Assembly: GCF_001854405.1 (NCBI RefSeq)
Contig: NZ_CP017718.1
Location: forward strand, 3,038,001 to 3,102,000
Source: Hyphomonas sp. Mor2
Lineage (GTDB): Bacteria > Pseudomonadota > Alphaproteobacteria > Caulobacterales > Hyphomonadaceae
Direction of reading: 5' to 3'
DNA length: 64,000 bases
In this document: positions 45,187 to 54,119 of the stretch, one piece after another
Numbering within the stretch: position 1 is the stretch's first letter
How the letters are laid out: every line of letters begins with the position of its first letter
Notes under the pieces: generated by a model
What the model saw: the letters and a program-made list of their open reading frames with translations, nothing else
The model's database searches: none
What the model was told of the DNA's origin: nothing
Translations under genes and position numbers: made by a program

Positions 45187-46179
45187 CTAACCGAGATCCC
45201 AAACCCGTTTGTGAAATTGCCAGGCTGACGAGACAATTGTGTCCATGTCGGAGAATTCGGGTTCCCAACCCAAAACAGACTTTGACTTTGCTGTGTCGGC
45301 ATAAAGCGCGATGGCATCACCCGGGCGGCGCGGGCTGATTTCTACGGGCACAGGCTTTCCGACCGCCCGCTCAACAGCGTCCAGCACCTGTTTCACGGTA
45401 AAGCCGTTGCCGGTGCCGAGATTGAGCTGCAGGCTCTCGCCGGTCTGTTCGATATGCTCAGCCGCCAGAATATGCGCGGAGACGAGGTCCGCGATGTGGA
45501 TATAGTCGCGAATACAGGTGCCATCTGGCGTCGGATAATCGTCACCAAACAGCTTCATTCCTTGCCCAATTCCAGCCGCGGCTTTGAGCGCGTTCGGGAT
45601 CAGGTGTGTCTCGGGATCATGCTCTTCGCCAACCTCCCCGTCGAGGTCCGCACCGGCAGCATTGAAGTAACGTAGCGCCGCATAGCGAAGGCCTTCAGCG
45701 CGCGACATGTCCTCCAGAATGGTCTCGACCATGAGTTTGGAGCGGCCATAAACGCTGACGGGACGTTTCGGCATATCTTCGGTGAGAGGCAGTTTTTCCG
45801 GGTCGCCATAGATCGCGCAGGTCGATGAAAAGATGAAATTCTGCAAACCGAGATCGAGCATGGCGCGCAAGACATTCAAGGTGCCGGCGACATTATTCTC
45901 ATAGAATGTGCCTGGCTCTTTTTCGCCTTGGCCGACTTCGATATTGGCGGCGAAATGCATGACAGCGTCCGGACGCTCCTGTTCCAGGGCTGCTCGGATC
46001 TCGCTTTCGTCGCGAATGTCGCCTTCAATGAGCGGTCCCCATAGTACGGCGTGGCGATGGCCGCTGGACAAATTGTCGAACACGACCGGTTCGCGACCGC
46101 TCATCTTGATCGCCTTGCAGGCATTCGACCCGATATAGCCAGCACCACCAATGACGAGAATTTTCTTGATCACGCTCAA
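45187..46179 (-). CDS. galE: UDP-glucose 4-epimerase
   Basis: A 330-residue extended SDR interconverting UDP-Glc and UDP-Gal. NAD site ILVIGGAGYIGSNACKAIK, FDNLSSGHRHAV, MHFAANIEVGQGEKEP, FSSTCAIYGDPEKLPLTED, YGRSKLMVE (YxxxK), RYFNAAGADLDGEVGEEHDPETHLIP and GTGNGFTVKQVLDAVE are all as expected for GalE. It belongs functionally with the nucleotide-sugar genes of the locus, though galE also serves general metabolism. Confidence 0.94.
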   Translation of the reverse strand: MSVIKKILVIGGAGYIGSNACKAIKMSGREPVVFDNLSSGHRHAVLWGPLIEGDIRDESEIRAALEQERPDAVMHFAANIEVGQGEKEPGTFYENNVAGTLNVLRAMLDLGLQNFIFSSTCAIYGDPEKLPLTEDMPKRPVSVYGRSKLMVETILEDMSRAEGLRYAALRYFNAAGADLDGEVGEEHDPETHLIPNALKAAAGIGQGMKLFGDDYPTPDGTCIRDYIHIADLVSAHILAAEHIEQTGESLQLNLGTGNGFTVKQVLDAVERAVGKPVPVEISPRRPGDAIALYADTAKSKSVLGWEPEFSDMDTIVSSAWQFHKRVWDLG

Positions 46180-46262
46180 GACCCCTTTCTTGAAACTGTG
46201 CCAGAACAGAGCTGGACAGGTGTCTCAGCTCTTCTGCAATCAAGCTTTGCGCCAGACAAGGC

Positions 46263-46439
46263 CTACTCGTCGAGCTGTGATTGATCCACGTCGCGCTTCT
46301 GTCGCTCTGTTTCGAGCTTGTCGCGAGTCTTCTCTGCTTTGCTGCGCCCGAATTTCACCCGGTTCTCTGCCGCGCGCTGTTCTTTCTCGGCGCGCGCCTT
46401 GGCCTTGCGAAACTTGTTGAGATTGATCGGCTCAGCCAA
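46263..46439 (-). CDS. DUF4169-family small basic protein
   Basis: A 58-residue highly charged protein (AEPINLNKFRKAKARAEKEQ, then RVKFGRSKAEKTR). DUF4169 is typical of alphaproteobacteria and usually neighbours fumC, as here. The start is a TTG at 46439 with GGGGA six bases upstream, directly after the stop of the 99-residue gene. No function is known; the helical, Lys/Arg/Glu-rich composition suggests nucleic-acid or protein binding. Confidence 0.8.
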   Translation of the reverse strand: MAEPINLNKFRKAKARAEKEQRAAENRVKFGRSKAEKTRDKLETERQKRDVDQSQLDE

Positions 46440-46441
46440 GC

Positions 46442-46741
46442 CTAATCCCCGCGATGCGCTTCGCGCCATTGCTCCATTGCGAGGGAGATGGCGAAGGTCT
46501 CTCGATATTTCGGGCTGGAGGCCGGGCGCGGCGCCTTGGCCGACGTCAGCGCCATGATTTCGGCGAGCATGTTATGCGCGGCGCCGGCCTGGCCCGCACC
46601 GATATAGGCGTGCAGCTCGACCAGGGCGCTGGAGAGCGGATCGTTGGCGCGAATGACAAAATAGGGCTCATCTTCTGCCAATCGCGGCATGACATCAAAT
46701 TCGGACGGATTGGCTTTCGAGCCGACAGGCGCAGTGTTCAT
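46442..46741 (-). CDS. Conserved hypothetical protein, 99 residues
   Basis: A small cytosolic protein with a helical C-terminal half (SSALVELHAYIGAGQAGAAHNMLAEIMALT, then SPKYRETFAISLAMEQWREAH). No family recognised. It ends two bases before the DUF4169 TTG start and lies about 60 bases downstream of fumC on the same strand, so the three likely form one transcript. Confidence 0.65.
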   Translation of the reverse strand: MNTAPVGSKANPSEFDVMPRLAEDEPYFVIRANDPLSSALVELHAYIGAGQAGAAHNMLAEIMALTSAKAPRPASSPKYRETFAISLAMEQWREAHRGD

Positions 46742-46801
46742 GGCGAGGATACTCTCTTGGTTGTTCTATGCAGACTCTAACGCAGTTAATCCGATTCGGA
46801 A

Positions 46802-48211
46802 CTAGCTCGGCCCAATCATCTTTTCCGGGCGCACAATGGCGTCGAAATCCTCAGCCGGAATGCCGTCCTTGATGGCTTCTTCGCGCAGGGTGGTGCCGTT
46901 CTTGTGCGCTGTCTTGGCAATCTTGGCGGCGCGGTCATAGCCATATTTCTCTTTCAACGGAGTCACCAGCATGAGTGAGTTTTCCAGGCCCTGCTGGATG
47001 TTCTCAAGACGTGGCTCGATCCCGACGACGCAATTGTCGGTGAAAGAGACCGCCGCATCGGCCAGAAGCCGGATCGATTGCAGCAGGTTGTAGCTCATCA
47101 TCGGATTGAATACGTTGAGTTCGAAATGCCCCTGGCTTCCTGCAAAACCGATCGCAGCATTGTTGCCGTGAATGTGGGCGCAGACTTGAGTCATCGCTTC
47201 GCACTGAGTTGGGTTTACCTTGCCCGGCATGATCGATGAGCCGGGTTCGTTCTCTGGCAAGGCCAGTTCGCCGAGGCCCGAGCGTGGGCCGGAGCCGAGG
47301 AAGCGAATATCGTTGGCGATCTTGAAGCAGGACATGGCTGCAGTCGTGATCGCGCCATGCGCAAACACCATCGCATCATGGGCGGACAGCGCTTCAAACT
47401 TGTTTGGCGCGGTGACGAAGTTCAGGCCGGTGATCTGCGCGATCTTTTCGGCCACGCCTTCGGCGAATCCGACCGGTGTGGACAGACCTGTGCCGACCGC
47501 CGTACCGCCTTGGGCAAGTTCCAGAAGGCCCGGCAGGCTTTGCTCGATGCGCTGGATGCCCATCTCGATCATCTTGGTGTAGCCAGAAAATTCCTGGCCG
47601 AGCGTGACGGGTGTGGCATCCTGAGTGTGAGTCCGACCGATCTTTATGATGTCGGTCCAGGCCTGCGCCTTATCGTTCAGGGCGTTGTGCAACTGCTGGA
47701 GCGCAGGCAGCAGGCGGTGGCTGATTTCTTCGGCGCAAGCGATGTGCATAGCGGTCGGGAACGTGTCGTTCGAGCTCTGGCTCATATTGCAATGATCATT
47801 GGGGTGAACGGGGCTTTTTGACCCGATCTCACCGCCCAGGATCTCGATCGCGCGATTGGCGATGACTTCATTGGCGTTCATGTTTGATTGCGTGCCGGAC
47901 CCCGTCTGCCAGACGACCAGGGGGAAGTGCTCATTCAACTTGCCTTCGATGACCTCATTCGCGGCTGTCACGATGGCGTCGCCCAGTTTTGCGTCCAGCT
48001 TTCCGAGCGCCATATTGGTTTCGGCGGCGGCGCGTTTGACCACGCCCAGGGCGCGGACGATGGGCAGAGGCTGTTTCTCCCAGCCGATCTTGAAATTGCC
48101 GAGCGAACGCTGAGCCTGAGCGCCCCAATACTTGTCACCAGGCACCTCAACCGGTCCCATTGTGTCGGATTCAATTCGGGGCGCCGTGTCTTTACCGCCA
48201 ATCGTGCTCAT
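46802..48211 (-). CDS. fumC: Fumarate hydratase, class II
   Basis: A 469-residue homotetrameric fumarase (fumarate to malate, TCA cycle). Signatures: [81 protein letters not shown] and the C-terminal [15 protein letters not shown]. The ATG at 48211 matches the usual N-terminus; a longer frame to 48268 lacks support. The neighbouring DUF4169 gene is the usual alphaproteobacterial arrangement. Confidence 0.97.
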   Translation of the reverse strand: MSTIGGKDTAPRIESDTMGPVEVPGDKYWGAQAQRSLGNFKIGWEKQPLPIVRALGVVKRAAAETNMALGKLDAKLGDAIVTAANEVIEGKLNEHFPLVVWQTGSGTQSNMNANEVIANRAIEILGGEIGSKSPVHPNDHCNMSQSSNDTFPTAMHIACAEEISHRLLPALQQLHNALNDKAQAWTDIIKIGRTHTQDATPVTLGQEFSGYTKMIEMGIQRIEQSLPGLLELAQGGTAVGTGLSTPVGFAEGVAEKIAQITGLNFVTAPNKFEALSAHDAMVFAHGAITTAAMSCFKIANDIRFLGSGPRSGLGELALPENEPGSSIMPGKVNPTQCEAMTQVCAHIHGNNAAIGFAGSQGHFELNVFNPMMSYNLLQSIRLLADAAVSFTDNCVVGIEPRLENIQQGLENSLMLVTPLKEKYGYDRAAKIAKTAHKNGTTLREEAIKDGIPAEDFDAIVRPEKMIGPS

Positions 48212-48311
48212 GCCGCAGTCTCCTTGCAGGCCAAGAAAGTTTGTGCCCGCGAGGTAGCACGCCGCCACGAATGCGCAAGCAGGTGCGCTTGGTTCAAACG
48301 GTCACAGGAGT

Positions 48312-48764
48312 TTAGTTGATAGCGTCGGAGGAGGTTTGCAAGGCGGCCGGGGCTTCTTGCCAGACCTGAGTTTGGCAGATCGGTCCGATACAGCCTTTGA
48401 CCTGCAGGCTGCCATTGTCGAGCCGCTTCAATCGGGAGGCATAGGTCTTGTCATTCTCGGGGTCATAAATGGTGCCCCCCCGCCAGTCGTTCTTCTTCTT
48501 GTTGAACCCTTGCAGCATGAGCAGACCAATGACCGGGTCACCGGCTTGCGTCACCGCGGTTTCAGGCGTCTGACCAGGTTCCATCGCCTCCGGATCGATC
48601 CATGAGACCCGTCCGCAAGGCGTGCCGTCACCGCAATCTGCGATCGTCACGGTCGAGGTTTGCGCCTGGGTCAGAAAGGTTCCGTAGACGTCATGCCCGT
48701 CCTGCGCATGCGCTGCCGTGCTGAAAACAATGGCCCCGATCGCCAATCCAAACGCTCTGATCAT
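48312..48764 (-). CDS. DUF2147-domain secreted protein
   Basis: A 150-residue protein with a signal peptide (cleavage near AAHA) and a DUF2147 domain: VYGTFLTQAQTSTVTIADCGDGTPCGRVSWI, then DPVIGLLMLQGFNKKKNDWRGGTIYDPENDKTYASRLKRLDNGSLQVKGCI. It is predicted to be periplasmic. DUF2147 function is unknown. The ATG at 48764 has GGGAGAGG upstream and opens on the signal peptide, so the longer frame to 48839 is rejected. Confidence 0.85.
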   Translation of the reverse strand: MIRAFGLAIGAIVFSTAAHAQDGHDVYGTFLTQAQTSTVTIADCGDGTPCGRVSWIDPEAMEPGQTPETAVTQAGDPVIGLLMLQGFNKKKNDWRGGTIYDPENDKTYASRLKRLDNGSLQVKGCIGPICQTQVWQEAPAALQTSSDAIN

Positions 48765-48863
48765 CAGCCTCTCCCTAATACTCTGCGACCACCACACTGT
48801 TATGGCTGCCTGCGGACAAATTTCCACCTTCACAGACATTAAACCTCGTTTACCTTATGCGTC

Positions 48864-49277
48864 ATGATTCACATGGTGAAACTTTGCGTCGGCGCAGATG
48901 ATGCGGCGGATATCGAACGCTGGCAGCAGCGGCTCATGCAAAGCTCGCCTTTGCCGTATCACCATACACGGATGGTGCCGAAACGGGCTGGCGAGCTCAG
49001 CGATGGCGGGTCGATCTTCTGGGTGACCAGAGGCATGATCCTGGTCCGCCAGCGGATCATGGATGTGAAAGAGATTACGGATCGCGGCGGACGAAAGGCC
49101 TGCGAGCTGGTGTTTGACCCGGAACTGATCGCGGTTGAGCCGACTCCAAAGCGCGCCTTCCAGGGCTGGCGGTATCTGAAGCCCGAGGATGCGCCTGCAG
49201 ATCTGAAACAAGGATCAGGGACAATCGAAATGCCCGCCAGGCTCAGAGCCAGCCTGCGCGATGCGATGGTTTGGTAA
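48864..49277 (+). CDS. DUF1489-family protein
   Basis: A 137-residue protein typical of alphaproteobacteria (MVKLCVGADDAADIERWQQRL, YHHTRMVPKRAGELSDGGSIFWV, AFQGWRYLKPEDAPADL). The Arg/Trp-rich conserved pattern suggests nucleic-acid or nucleotide handling, but no function is established. It is monocistronic, divergent from the DUF2147 gene. Confidence 0.85.
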   Translation: MIHMVKLCVGADDAADIERWQQRLMQSSPLPYHHTRMVPKRAGELSDGGSIFWVTRGMILVRQRIMDVKEITDRGGRKACELVFDPELIAVEPTPKRAFQGWRYLKPEDAPADLKQGSGTIEMPARLRASLRDAMVW

Positions 49278-49284
49278 GTCCGCT

Positions 49285-49773
49285 TTAGCCGGTGAGAGAG
49301 GCGCGGCGGACCTCGTTTGCGCAGGGGGTCGGACGGTTAAATGCATTGGGGTCGGCTGAAGTCGCGCGCAATTGCGCCGCCACCGCCACCCGTTCCGCAT
49401 TTGAAAACACCAGAGCGAGTCGTTGCAGGCTGTCTCTTTGATCCTGAACGCCGTTCTGGGATTCCAACGCCATCAATTGATCTTCTGATTCAGTCGCTAT
49501 GCCTTGAAAGAGGCAGCCAAGTCGGTGCGATCCACTCATGGTCTCGGTCCAATAGGCCAGGTCGGCCGACGTCCGTCCGAAGCGATACACATCCACCGCA
49601 TACGTATCTGAAACGTCTGGCGCTTCACCGCGATCGATGGCCAGGATCATGTCCTGAGTCTCTGCCGACAAGCGACTGGCCTCAAGTCCCCATTGACGGG
49701 CGAGATCGGTACTCGCCTGGGCGCCGAGCGACAGTGCTGCCGTGGCGATGCTTGCAATAAGGGTTTTCATCAT
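49285..49773 (-). CDS. Secreted protein of unknown function
   Basis: A 162-residue protein with a signal peptide (MMKTLIASIATAALSLGAQA) and a mature helical domain with two cysteines (GCLFQG, TPCANEV), which could pair in the periplasm. No family recognised. It lies between the DUF1489 gene (convergent) and the enoyl-CoA hydratase gene. Confidence 0.6.
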   Translation of the reverse strand: MMKTLIASIATAALSLGAQASTDLARQWGLEASRLSAETQDMILAIDRGEAPDVSDTYAVDVYRFGRTSADLAYWTETMSGSHRLGCLFQGIATESEDQLMALESQNGVQDQRDSLQRLALVFSNAERVAVAAQLRATSADPNAFNRPTPCANEVRRASLTG

Positions 49774-49827
49774 GGCCCGCTCCTGAGGGGTTTCCCTCAG
49801 AAACGAGCAAAGTGCATGCCATATCGG

Positions 49828-50565
49828 CTACTTTTTCCTGAAGGCCGCGATGCGCGCATGCATATCCGGACCAACGCCCTCATTCTCCATGACTTCCCAT
49901 TGCAGTCCGGAATCGAGCGGATCGGCATCGGTTGCCTCCAGCAGGCGTTTGTTCGCGGCATGAGAAAAGGGAGAATTTTCAAGCACCTGCTTGGCAAATG
50001 CACGTAGCTCATTTTCGAAGTGATCGTCTTCGAACACGGCTTCGCACAGTCCCATTTCCAGCGCGGCATCTGCCCGCACGGTTTCAGCGGTGAACATAAG
50101 CCGCTTGGCGGTTGCGATGCCGACTCGGCGCGGCAGGCGTTGGCTCATGCCCCAAATCGGAGTCAGCGCCCATTTGGCATGTGTATCGGCGAACTTTGCC
50201 GACTTTGCCGCGAGAATGAAATCTGCCGCCAGTGCAACCTCAAGGGCGCCGGTATAGCAATGTCCATGCACGGCCGCGATGACCGGCTTGGGCAGTTTTT
50301 CCAACAGGCGCAGGGTTTCCGAATGCCATCCCCGCGACGGCACCTCCTCGCCGGCGGCAATATCGCCGAGATCGTGTCCTGCCGAAAAACACTTTCCGGC
50401 CCCGCGCAGTATGACACAACCGACTGCGTCGTCTTTGCGGATGTCGATGACATGCTGACGAAGCTCCTTGAACATGCCGACCGTCAAGGAATTCAGTTTC
50501 TCAGGTCGATTCAGGGTCAGCCAGGCCAGGCCGCCTTCATCCTGACGCGTTACAAGTTCGTCCAT
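49828..50565 (-). CDS. Enoyl-CoA hydratase/isomerase family protein
   Basis: A 245-residue crotonase-fold protein. CoA/oxyanion motifs: SAGHDLGDIAAGEE, AVHGHCYTGALEVALAADFILAA, and the C-terminal ERAP-type segment RAFAKQVLENSPFSHAANKRLLEA. The ATG at 50565 has AGGAGGAA seven bases upstream. Crotonases catalyse hydration, isomerisation or other acyl-CoA reactions, and the exact reaction cannot be read. It is probably in fatty-acid or aromatic acyl-CoA turnover, near an acyl-CoA dehydrogenase gene. Confidence 0.85.
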   Translation of the reverse strand: MDELVTRQDEGGLAWLTLNRPEKLNSLTVGMFKELRQHVIDIRKDDAVGCVILRGAGKCFSAGHDLGDIAAGEEVPSRGWHSETLRLLEKLPKPVIAAVHGHCYTGALEVALAADFILAAKSAKFADTHAKWALTPIWGMSQRLPRRVGIATAKRLMFTAETVRADAALEMGLCEAVFEDDHFENELRAFAKQVLENSPFSHAANKRLLEATDADPLDSGLQWEVMENEGVGPDMHARIAAFRKK

Positions 50566-50705
50566 CGTTTGCTTCCTCCTGGTTTGCTCAGTCCAGCATT
50601 CATGCCTCACTCAGGCTCAGCATAGACCCTATTCCAAATCTGAGCCTAGGCTTTCGCTAGGGCAGGCTCTTATGTAAGGCTCATTCCTAATGCGCAGAGA
50701 CCAAG

Positions 50706-50713
50706 AAGGAGAG
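50706..50713 (+). promoter_or_regulatory. Ribosome binding site deciding the yghU GTG start
   Basis: AAGGAGAG lies about six bases before the GTG at 50720, which gives the normal YghU N-terminus ADTEYTPPKVW. The upstream ATG at 50690 has no equivalent site. Confidence 0.55.
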
Positions 50714-50719
50714 CGCCTC

Positions 50720-51601
50720 GTGGCCGATACTGAATACACCCCACCAAAAGTCTGGACCTGGGACCAGGAAAGCGGCGGACGCTTTGCGAATATCAACCGG
50801 CCGATTGCCGGGCCGACGCATGACAAGGAACTGTCCGTTGGAAAGCACCCCTTGCAACTCTATTCACTTGCCACCCCAAATGGCGTGAAAGTCACGATCA
50901 TGCTCGAGGAGCTGCTCGCGGCGGGTCATTCCGGAGCGGAGTATGATGCCTGGCTGATCAATATCGGCGAGGGCGACCAATTCGGGTCTGGCTATGTCGA
51001 GATCAATCCAAACTCGAAGATTCCGGTGCTCGCGGATCATTCGACCGATCCGGTGACCCGTGTCTTCGAAAGCGGGTCGATCCTCGTTTATCTGTCGAAC
51101 AAGTTCGGCGGCGCCTTCCTGCCGGAAGACCATAAGGGCCGCACCGAAGCGATGAACTGGCTGTTCTGGCAAATGGGGTCTGCGCCTTATCTGGGCGGTG
51201 GTTTTGGGCACTTCTATGCCTATGCGCCGTTCAAGATGGAGTATCCGATCAATCGCTTTGCAATGGAAGTGAAGCGCCAGATGGACGTTCTGGACCGTCA
51301 CCTGGCGGATAATGAATACATGGCTGGCAGCGAATACTCGATTGCCGATATGGCCATCATGCCCTGGTACGGATCGATGGCAAAAGGGGTTCTTTATGAG
51401 GCTGCGGAATTCCTCTCCGTGCATGAATACAAGAACGTCAATCGCTGGACGGATCAGCTGATGGAACGCAAGGCTGTCCAACGCGGGCAAATGGTCAACC
51501 GCGTCTGGGGCGATCTGGAACGCCAACTGCCGGAACGCCACGATGCCAGCGACTTCGAAACCAAGACGATGGACAAGATCCAGGCGGCGGCGGAGAGCTA
51601 G
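50720..51601 (+). CDS. yghU: Glutathione S-transferase family, YghU type
   Basis: A 293-residue GST with an N-terminal thioredoxin-like domain (KHPLQLYSLATPNGVKVTIMLEELLA) and an all-helical C-terminal domain (INRFAMEVKRQMDVLDRHLADNEYMAGSEYSIADMAIMPW). YghU and its relatives bind two glutathiones and act as disulfide reductases rather than classical conjugating GSTs; the long N-terminal extension (PPKVWTWDQESGGRFANINRP) is diagnostic. It is convergent with the acyl-CoA dehydrogenase gene. Confidence 0.92.
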   Translation: MADTEYTPPKVWTWDQESGGRFANINRPIAGPTHDKELSVGKHPLQLYSLATPNGVKVTIMLEELLAAGHSGAEYDAWLINIGEGDQFGSGYVEINPNSKIPVLADHSTDPVTRVFESGSILVYLSNKFGGAFLPEDHKGRTEAMNWLFWQMGSAPYLGGGFGHFYAYAPFKMEYPINRFAMEVKRQMDVLDRHLADNEYMAGSEYSIADMAIMPWYGSMAKGVLYEAAEFLSVHEYKNVNRWTDQLMERKAVQRGQMVNRVWGDLERQLPERHDASDFETKTMDKIQAAAES

Positions 51602-51604
51602 TCC

Positions 51605-52840
51605 CTAGAGCAAATCCCCACCCGCTGCGGCGGCGGTGGTGCCATCTTTCTTGAACGCCCGGATCACGTTCTTTCCGGTGATCCATTTGTGGACCTCGTC
51701 CGGTCCGTCGACCAGGCGTTGCGAGCGGATATGCGTGTACCAGGCCGCGAGCGGCGTGTCGGTGGAATAGCCGAGCGCGCCGTGCAACTGGATCGCCGTG
51801 TCGACGACCTTGTGAACCATGTTGGCGAGGAAGACCTTGGCGATGCCGTTCTCCTGGCGAATGTCGAGCCCGTTCTCGGCCTTGTAAGCGATATGCATCA
51901 GCATCAGACGCGCGATGTAGAGTTGGCTCGCACACTCGGCCAGCATGAACTGTACGCCCTGGCGATCCTCCAGGCCTGTGCCGAACGTTGAACGCTGCGT
52001 GACGTGCGCAGTGGCGAGGTCAAGCGCGCGCTGGGCCATGGCGACATTGTGCATGCCGTGGCGCAGGCGGCCATAAGCGAGACGATGCTGGCCCATGGCA
52101 AAACCCTTGCCTTCGCCGCCCAGCAGATTCTCTTCCGGTACGACGAGATTCTCAATCGAGATCTCGCAATGGGCTGCGCCCATTTGCTCAGCCACTTCGC
52201 TATGCACGGCCATGGTCGGAATGTTGCGCAGGATCTTGTAGCCTGGATTGGGCAGCTCGACAATGAAGGTCGAGAATTGCTGATGCCGGGGCGCCTCCGG
52301 ATTGGTCTTGGCCATGACGACGGCAATGTCTGCGACATTGGCCGAGGAGGAGAACCATTTCTCGCCGTTCAGGACATAGTTGCCTTTGCCGTCCTTGACC
52401 GCGCTCGTCTGCATGCCCGTCGCGTCGGCGCCGGCGGCCTTCTCGGTCATCGAATAACAGATCCGCTTCTCACCATTGAAAAGCGGCTTGAGGAACTTTT
52501 CTTTCTGATGATCCGTGCCATGCGCCAGCAGCGTCAGCATGGTCGCATCGTCAGGGCCCTGGCTGTTCATGGAAAGCGCGCCGAGATGGCTCTGGCCCAG
52601 TTCCATCTGGACCAGAGCATTGGCGAGCGGCCCGAGCCCCATGCCACCATGTTCTTCCGGGATGAAGGGCAACCAAAGACCCTGCGCCCGAGCCTTCTTG
52701 CGCAAATCGGCGATCACCTTTTCCAAAGCCTCGCCATCGGCCAGGCGTTTCTCAGCCGGGATGCACTCGTCCTGGACCCATTGCCGGACGCGCGCACGGA
52801 CTTCCTTTGCGTCATCGGGAATTACAAAATCGATCGCCAT
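51605..52840 (-). CDS. Acyl-CoA dehydrogenase
   Basis: A 411-residue FAD flavoenzyme with the usual N-terminal helical, middle beta and C-terminal helical domains (CYSMTEKAAGADATGMQTSAVKDG, WFSSSANVADIAVVMAKT, and HGALGYSTDTPLAAWYTHIRSQRLVDGPDEVHKWITG). It would oxidise acyl-CoAs to enoyl-CoAs and pass electrons to ETF. It lies next to an iron-containing alcohol dehydrogenase gene on the same strand and may share an operon with it. Chain-length preference is not predictable. Confidence 0.93.
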   Translation of the reverse strand: MAIDFVIPDDAKEVRARVRQWVQDECIPAEKRLADGEALEKVIADLRKKARAQGLWLPFIPEEHGGMGLGPLANALVQMELGQSHLGALSMNSQGPDDATMLTLLAHGTDHQKEKFLKPLFNGEKRICYSMTEKAAGADATGMQTSAVKDGKGNYVLNGEKWFSSSANVADIAVVMAKTNPEAPRHQQFSTFIVELPNPGYKILRNIPTMAVHSEVAEQMGAAHCEISIENLVVPEENLLGGEGKGFAMGQHRLAYGRLRHGMHNVAMAQRALDLATAHVTQRSTFGTGLEDRQGVQFMLAECASQLYIARLMLMHIAYKAENGLDIRQENGIAKVFLANMVHKVVDTAIQLHGALGYSTDTPLAAWYTHIRSQRLVDGPDEVHKWITGKNVIRAFKKDGTTAAAAGGDLL

Positions 52841-52882
52841 GGCGTTTCCTCCTGAATCTGTTTTGTTGCGAACCGGCTTGCG

Positions 52883-54013
52883 CTACAGCGCCTGCTCGAA
52901 GATCCGCTCATAGTCGCCCTGCTCTGCCGGGCGGGCATTGCCGCGATGGGCGAGGTCATTCAAGGCAAACTCGACAATTCCTGGGCCATCGGAGGCGTCC
53001 ACACCGATCGCGGACAGAGTTGACGGAATTCCGATCTCTTCATTCAGTTTGGCGATCGCGTCGGCCAGGTCCGCACTGGCAGACAATCCCATGGCGAAGC
53101 GCAGGCGCTCATATTTTTCTGGCGCAGCGCCTTCATTGAACCGCAAGAGATGCGGCAGGAAGATCGCGTTGAGCGTGCCGTGATGTAACTTCTTCTCTTT
53201 CAGTCGCCCGGCCGCGTGGCTGAGCGCATGCACGGACCCCAGGCCCTTGGTGAAGGCGAGGGCGCCTTCATAGCTCGCCATCATCATGTTCCAGCGAGCG
53301 TCGGTGTCGGAGCCATCGGCAACTGCGCGTTTGAGAGCGCCGCTCTTGATGGCGCGGTTGAGGCCGTCATAGCCAATGCCTTCGGCGGGCGGGTTCACCG
53401 CTGGGGTCAGGACGGCTTCGATACAGTGGGTGACGGCATCCATACCCGTCGCCGCGGTGAGCAAGGGCGGCAGTCCCAGGGTCAGGTCGGGATCGCATAT
53501 GGCTGTCGCGGGAATGAGGTTTGGCGAGGCAAACGTCTCCTTGCGACCATTATTCATGGTCGTGATCATGCCAACTGAAACTTCCGATCCTGTCCCGGCC
53601 GTGGTTGGTACGGCGATGAGAGGAGGGAGTTTTCCAATATGCCGCGCGCCCCCGCTTATGGCGGCGTATTTTTCCAGAGGGCCACCATGCGCGGCGAGCA
53701 AGCCGACCGCTTTGGTCAGATCCATGGCCGATCCACCGCCCAGTGCGACCAGGCCGTCTGCATTCGCAGCCTTATACTGGTCCGCAACTTCAATCGCCTG
53801 ATCTTCGGTCGGATTGGCAACCGTGTCGGCAAATACGGCCGCGGGCGCCATGCCAAGATTCTCCAGAATCGTGTCCAGCAGGCCAACCGCCTTGATCCCG
53901 GGATCGGTGATGACCATGGGTCGCGAAACCCCAAATCCGGTCAGTGTCGGACCGAGTTGCGCGATGGCGCCATGGTCGAAAATCGTCGTGGTCAGGAAAT
54001 TGATGACGGGCAT
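52883..54013 (-). CDS. Iron-containing alcohol dehydrogenase
   Basis: A 376-residue group III dehydrogenase. Cofactor site ADGLVALGGGSAMDLTKAVGLL, VPTTAGTGSEVSVG, and the metal ligands in MDAVTHCIEAVLTP, VHALSHAAG and LHHGTLNAIFLPHLLRF. It oxidises an alcohol or polyol using NAD(P); substrate unknown. It is upstream of the acyl-CoA dehydrogenase gene on the same strand (gap 42 bases) and divergent from the Gfo/Idh/MocA gene. Confidence 0.93.
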   Translation of the reverse strand: MPVINFLTTTIFDHGAIAQLGPTLTGFGVSRPMVITDPGIKAVGLLDTILENLGMAPAAVFADTVANPTEDQAIEVADQYKAANADGLVALGGGSAMDLTKAVGLLAAHGGPLEKYAAISGGARHIGKLPPLIAVPTTAGTGSEVSVGMITTMNNGRKETFASPNLIPATAICDPDLTLGLPPLLTAATGMDAVTHCIEAVLTPAVNPPAEGIGYDGLNRAIKSGALKRAVADGSDTDARWNMMMASYEGALAFTKGLGSVHALSHAAGRLKEKKLHHGTLNAIFLPHLLRFNEGAAPEKYERLRFAMGLSASADLADAIAKLNEEIGIPSTLSAIGVDASDGPGIVEFALNDLAHRGNARPAEQGDYERIFEQAL

Positions 54014-54119
54014 GGCCGCTCCTCCGATATGGCTCTTTCTCGTATTGCTGCTTAGAAAGCCCAGTCAGCGGCGAAGGGCAATCACTCCCCTTGCGGCATC
54101 ATGGTTTGGAGGGCGACGC

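Noticed and set aside
53814-54119. 102-codon N-terminal extension of the Gfo/Idh/MocA protein
   Set aside because: It overlaps the divergent dehydrogenase gene and lacks domain similarity; the Rossmann fold starts right at the ATG at 54120.
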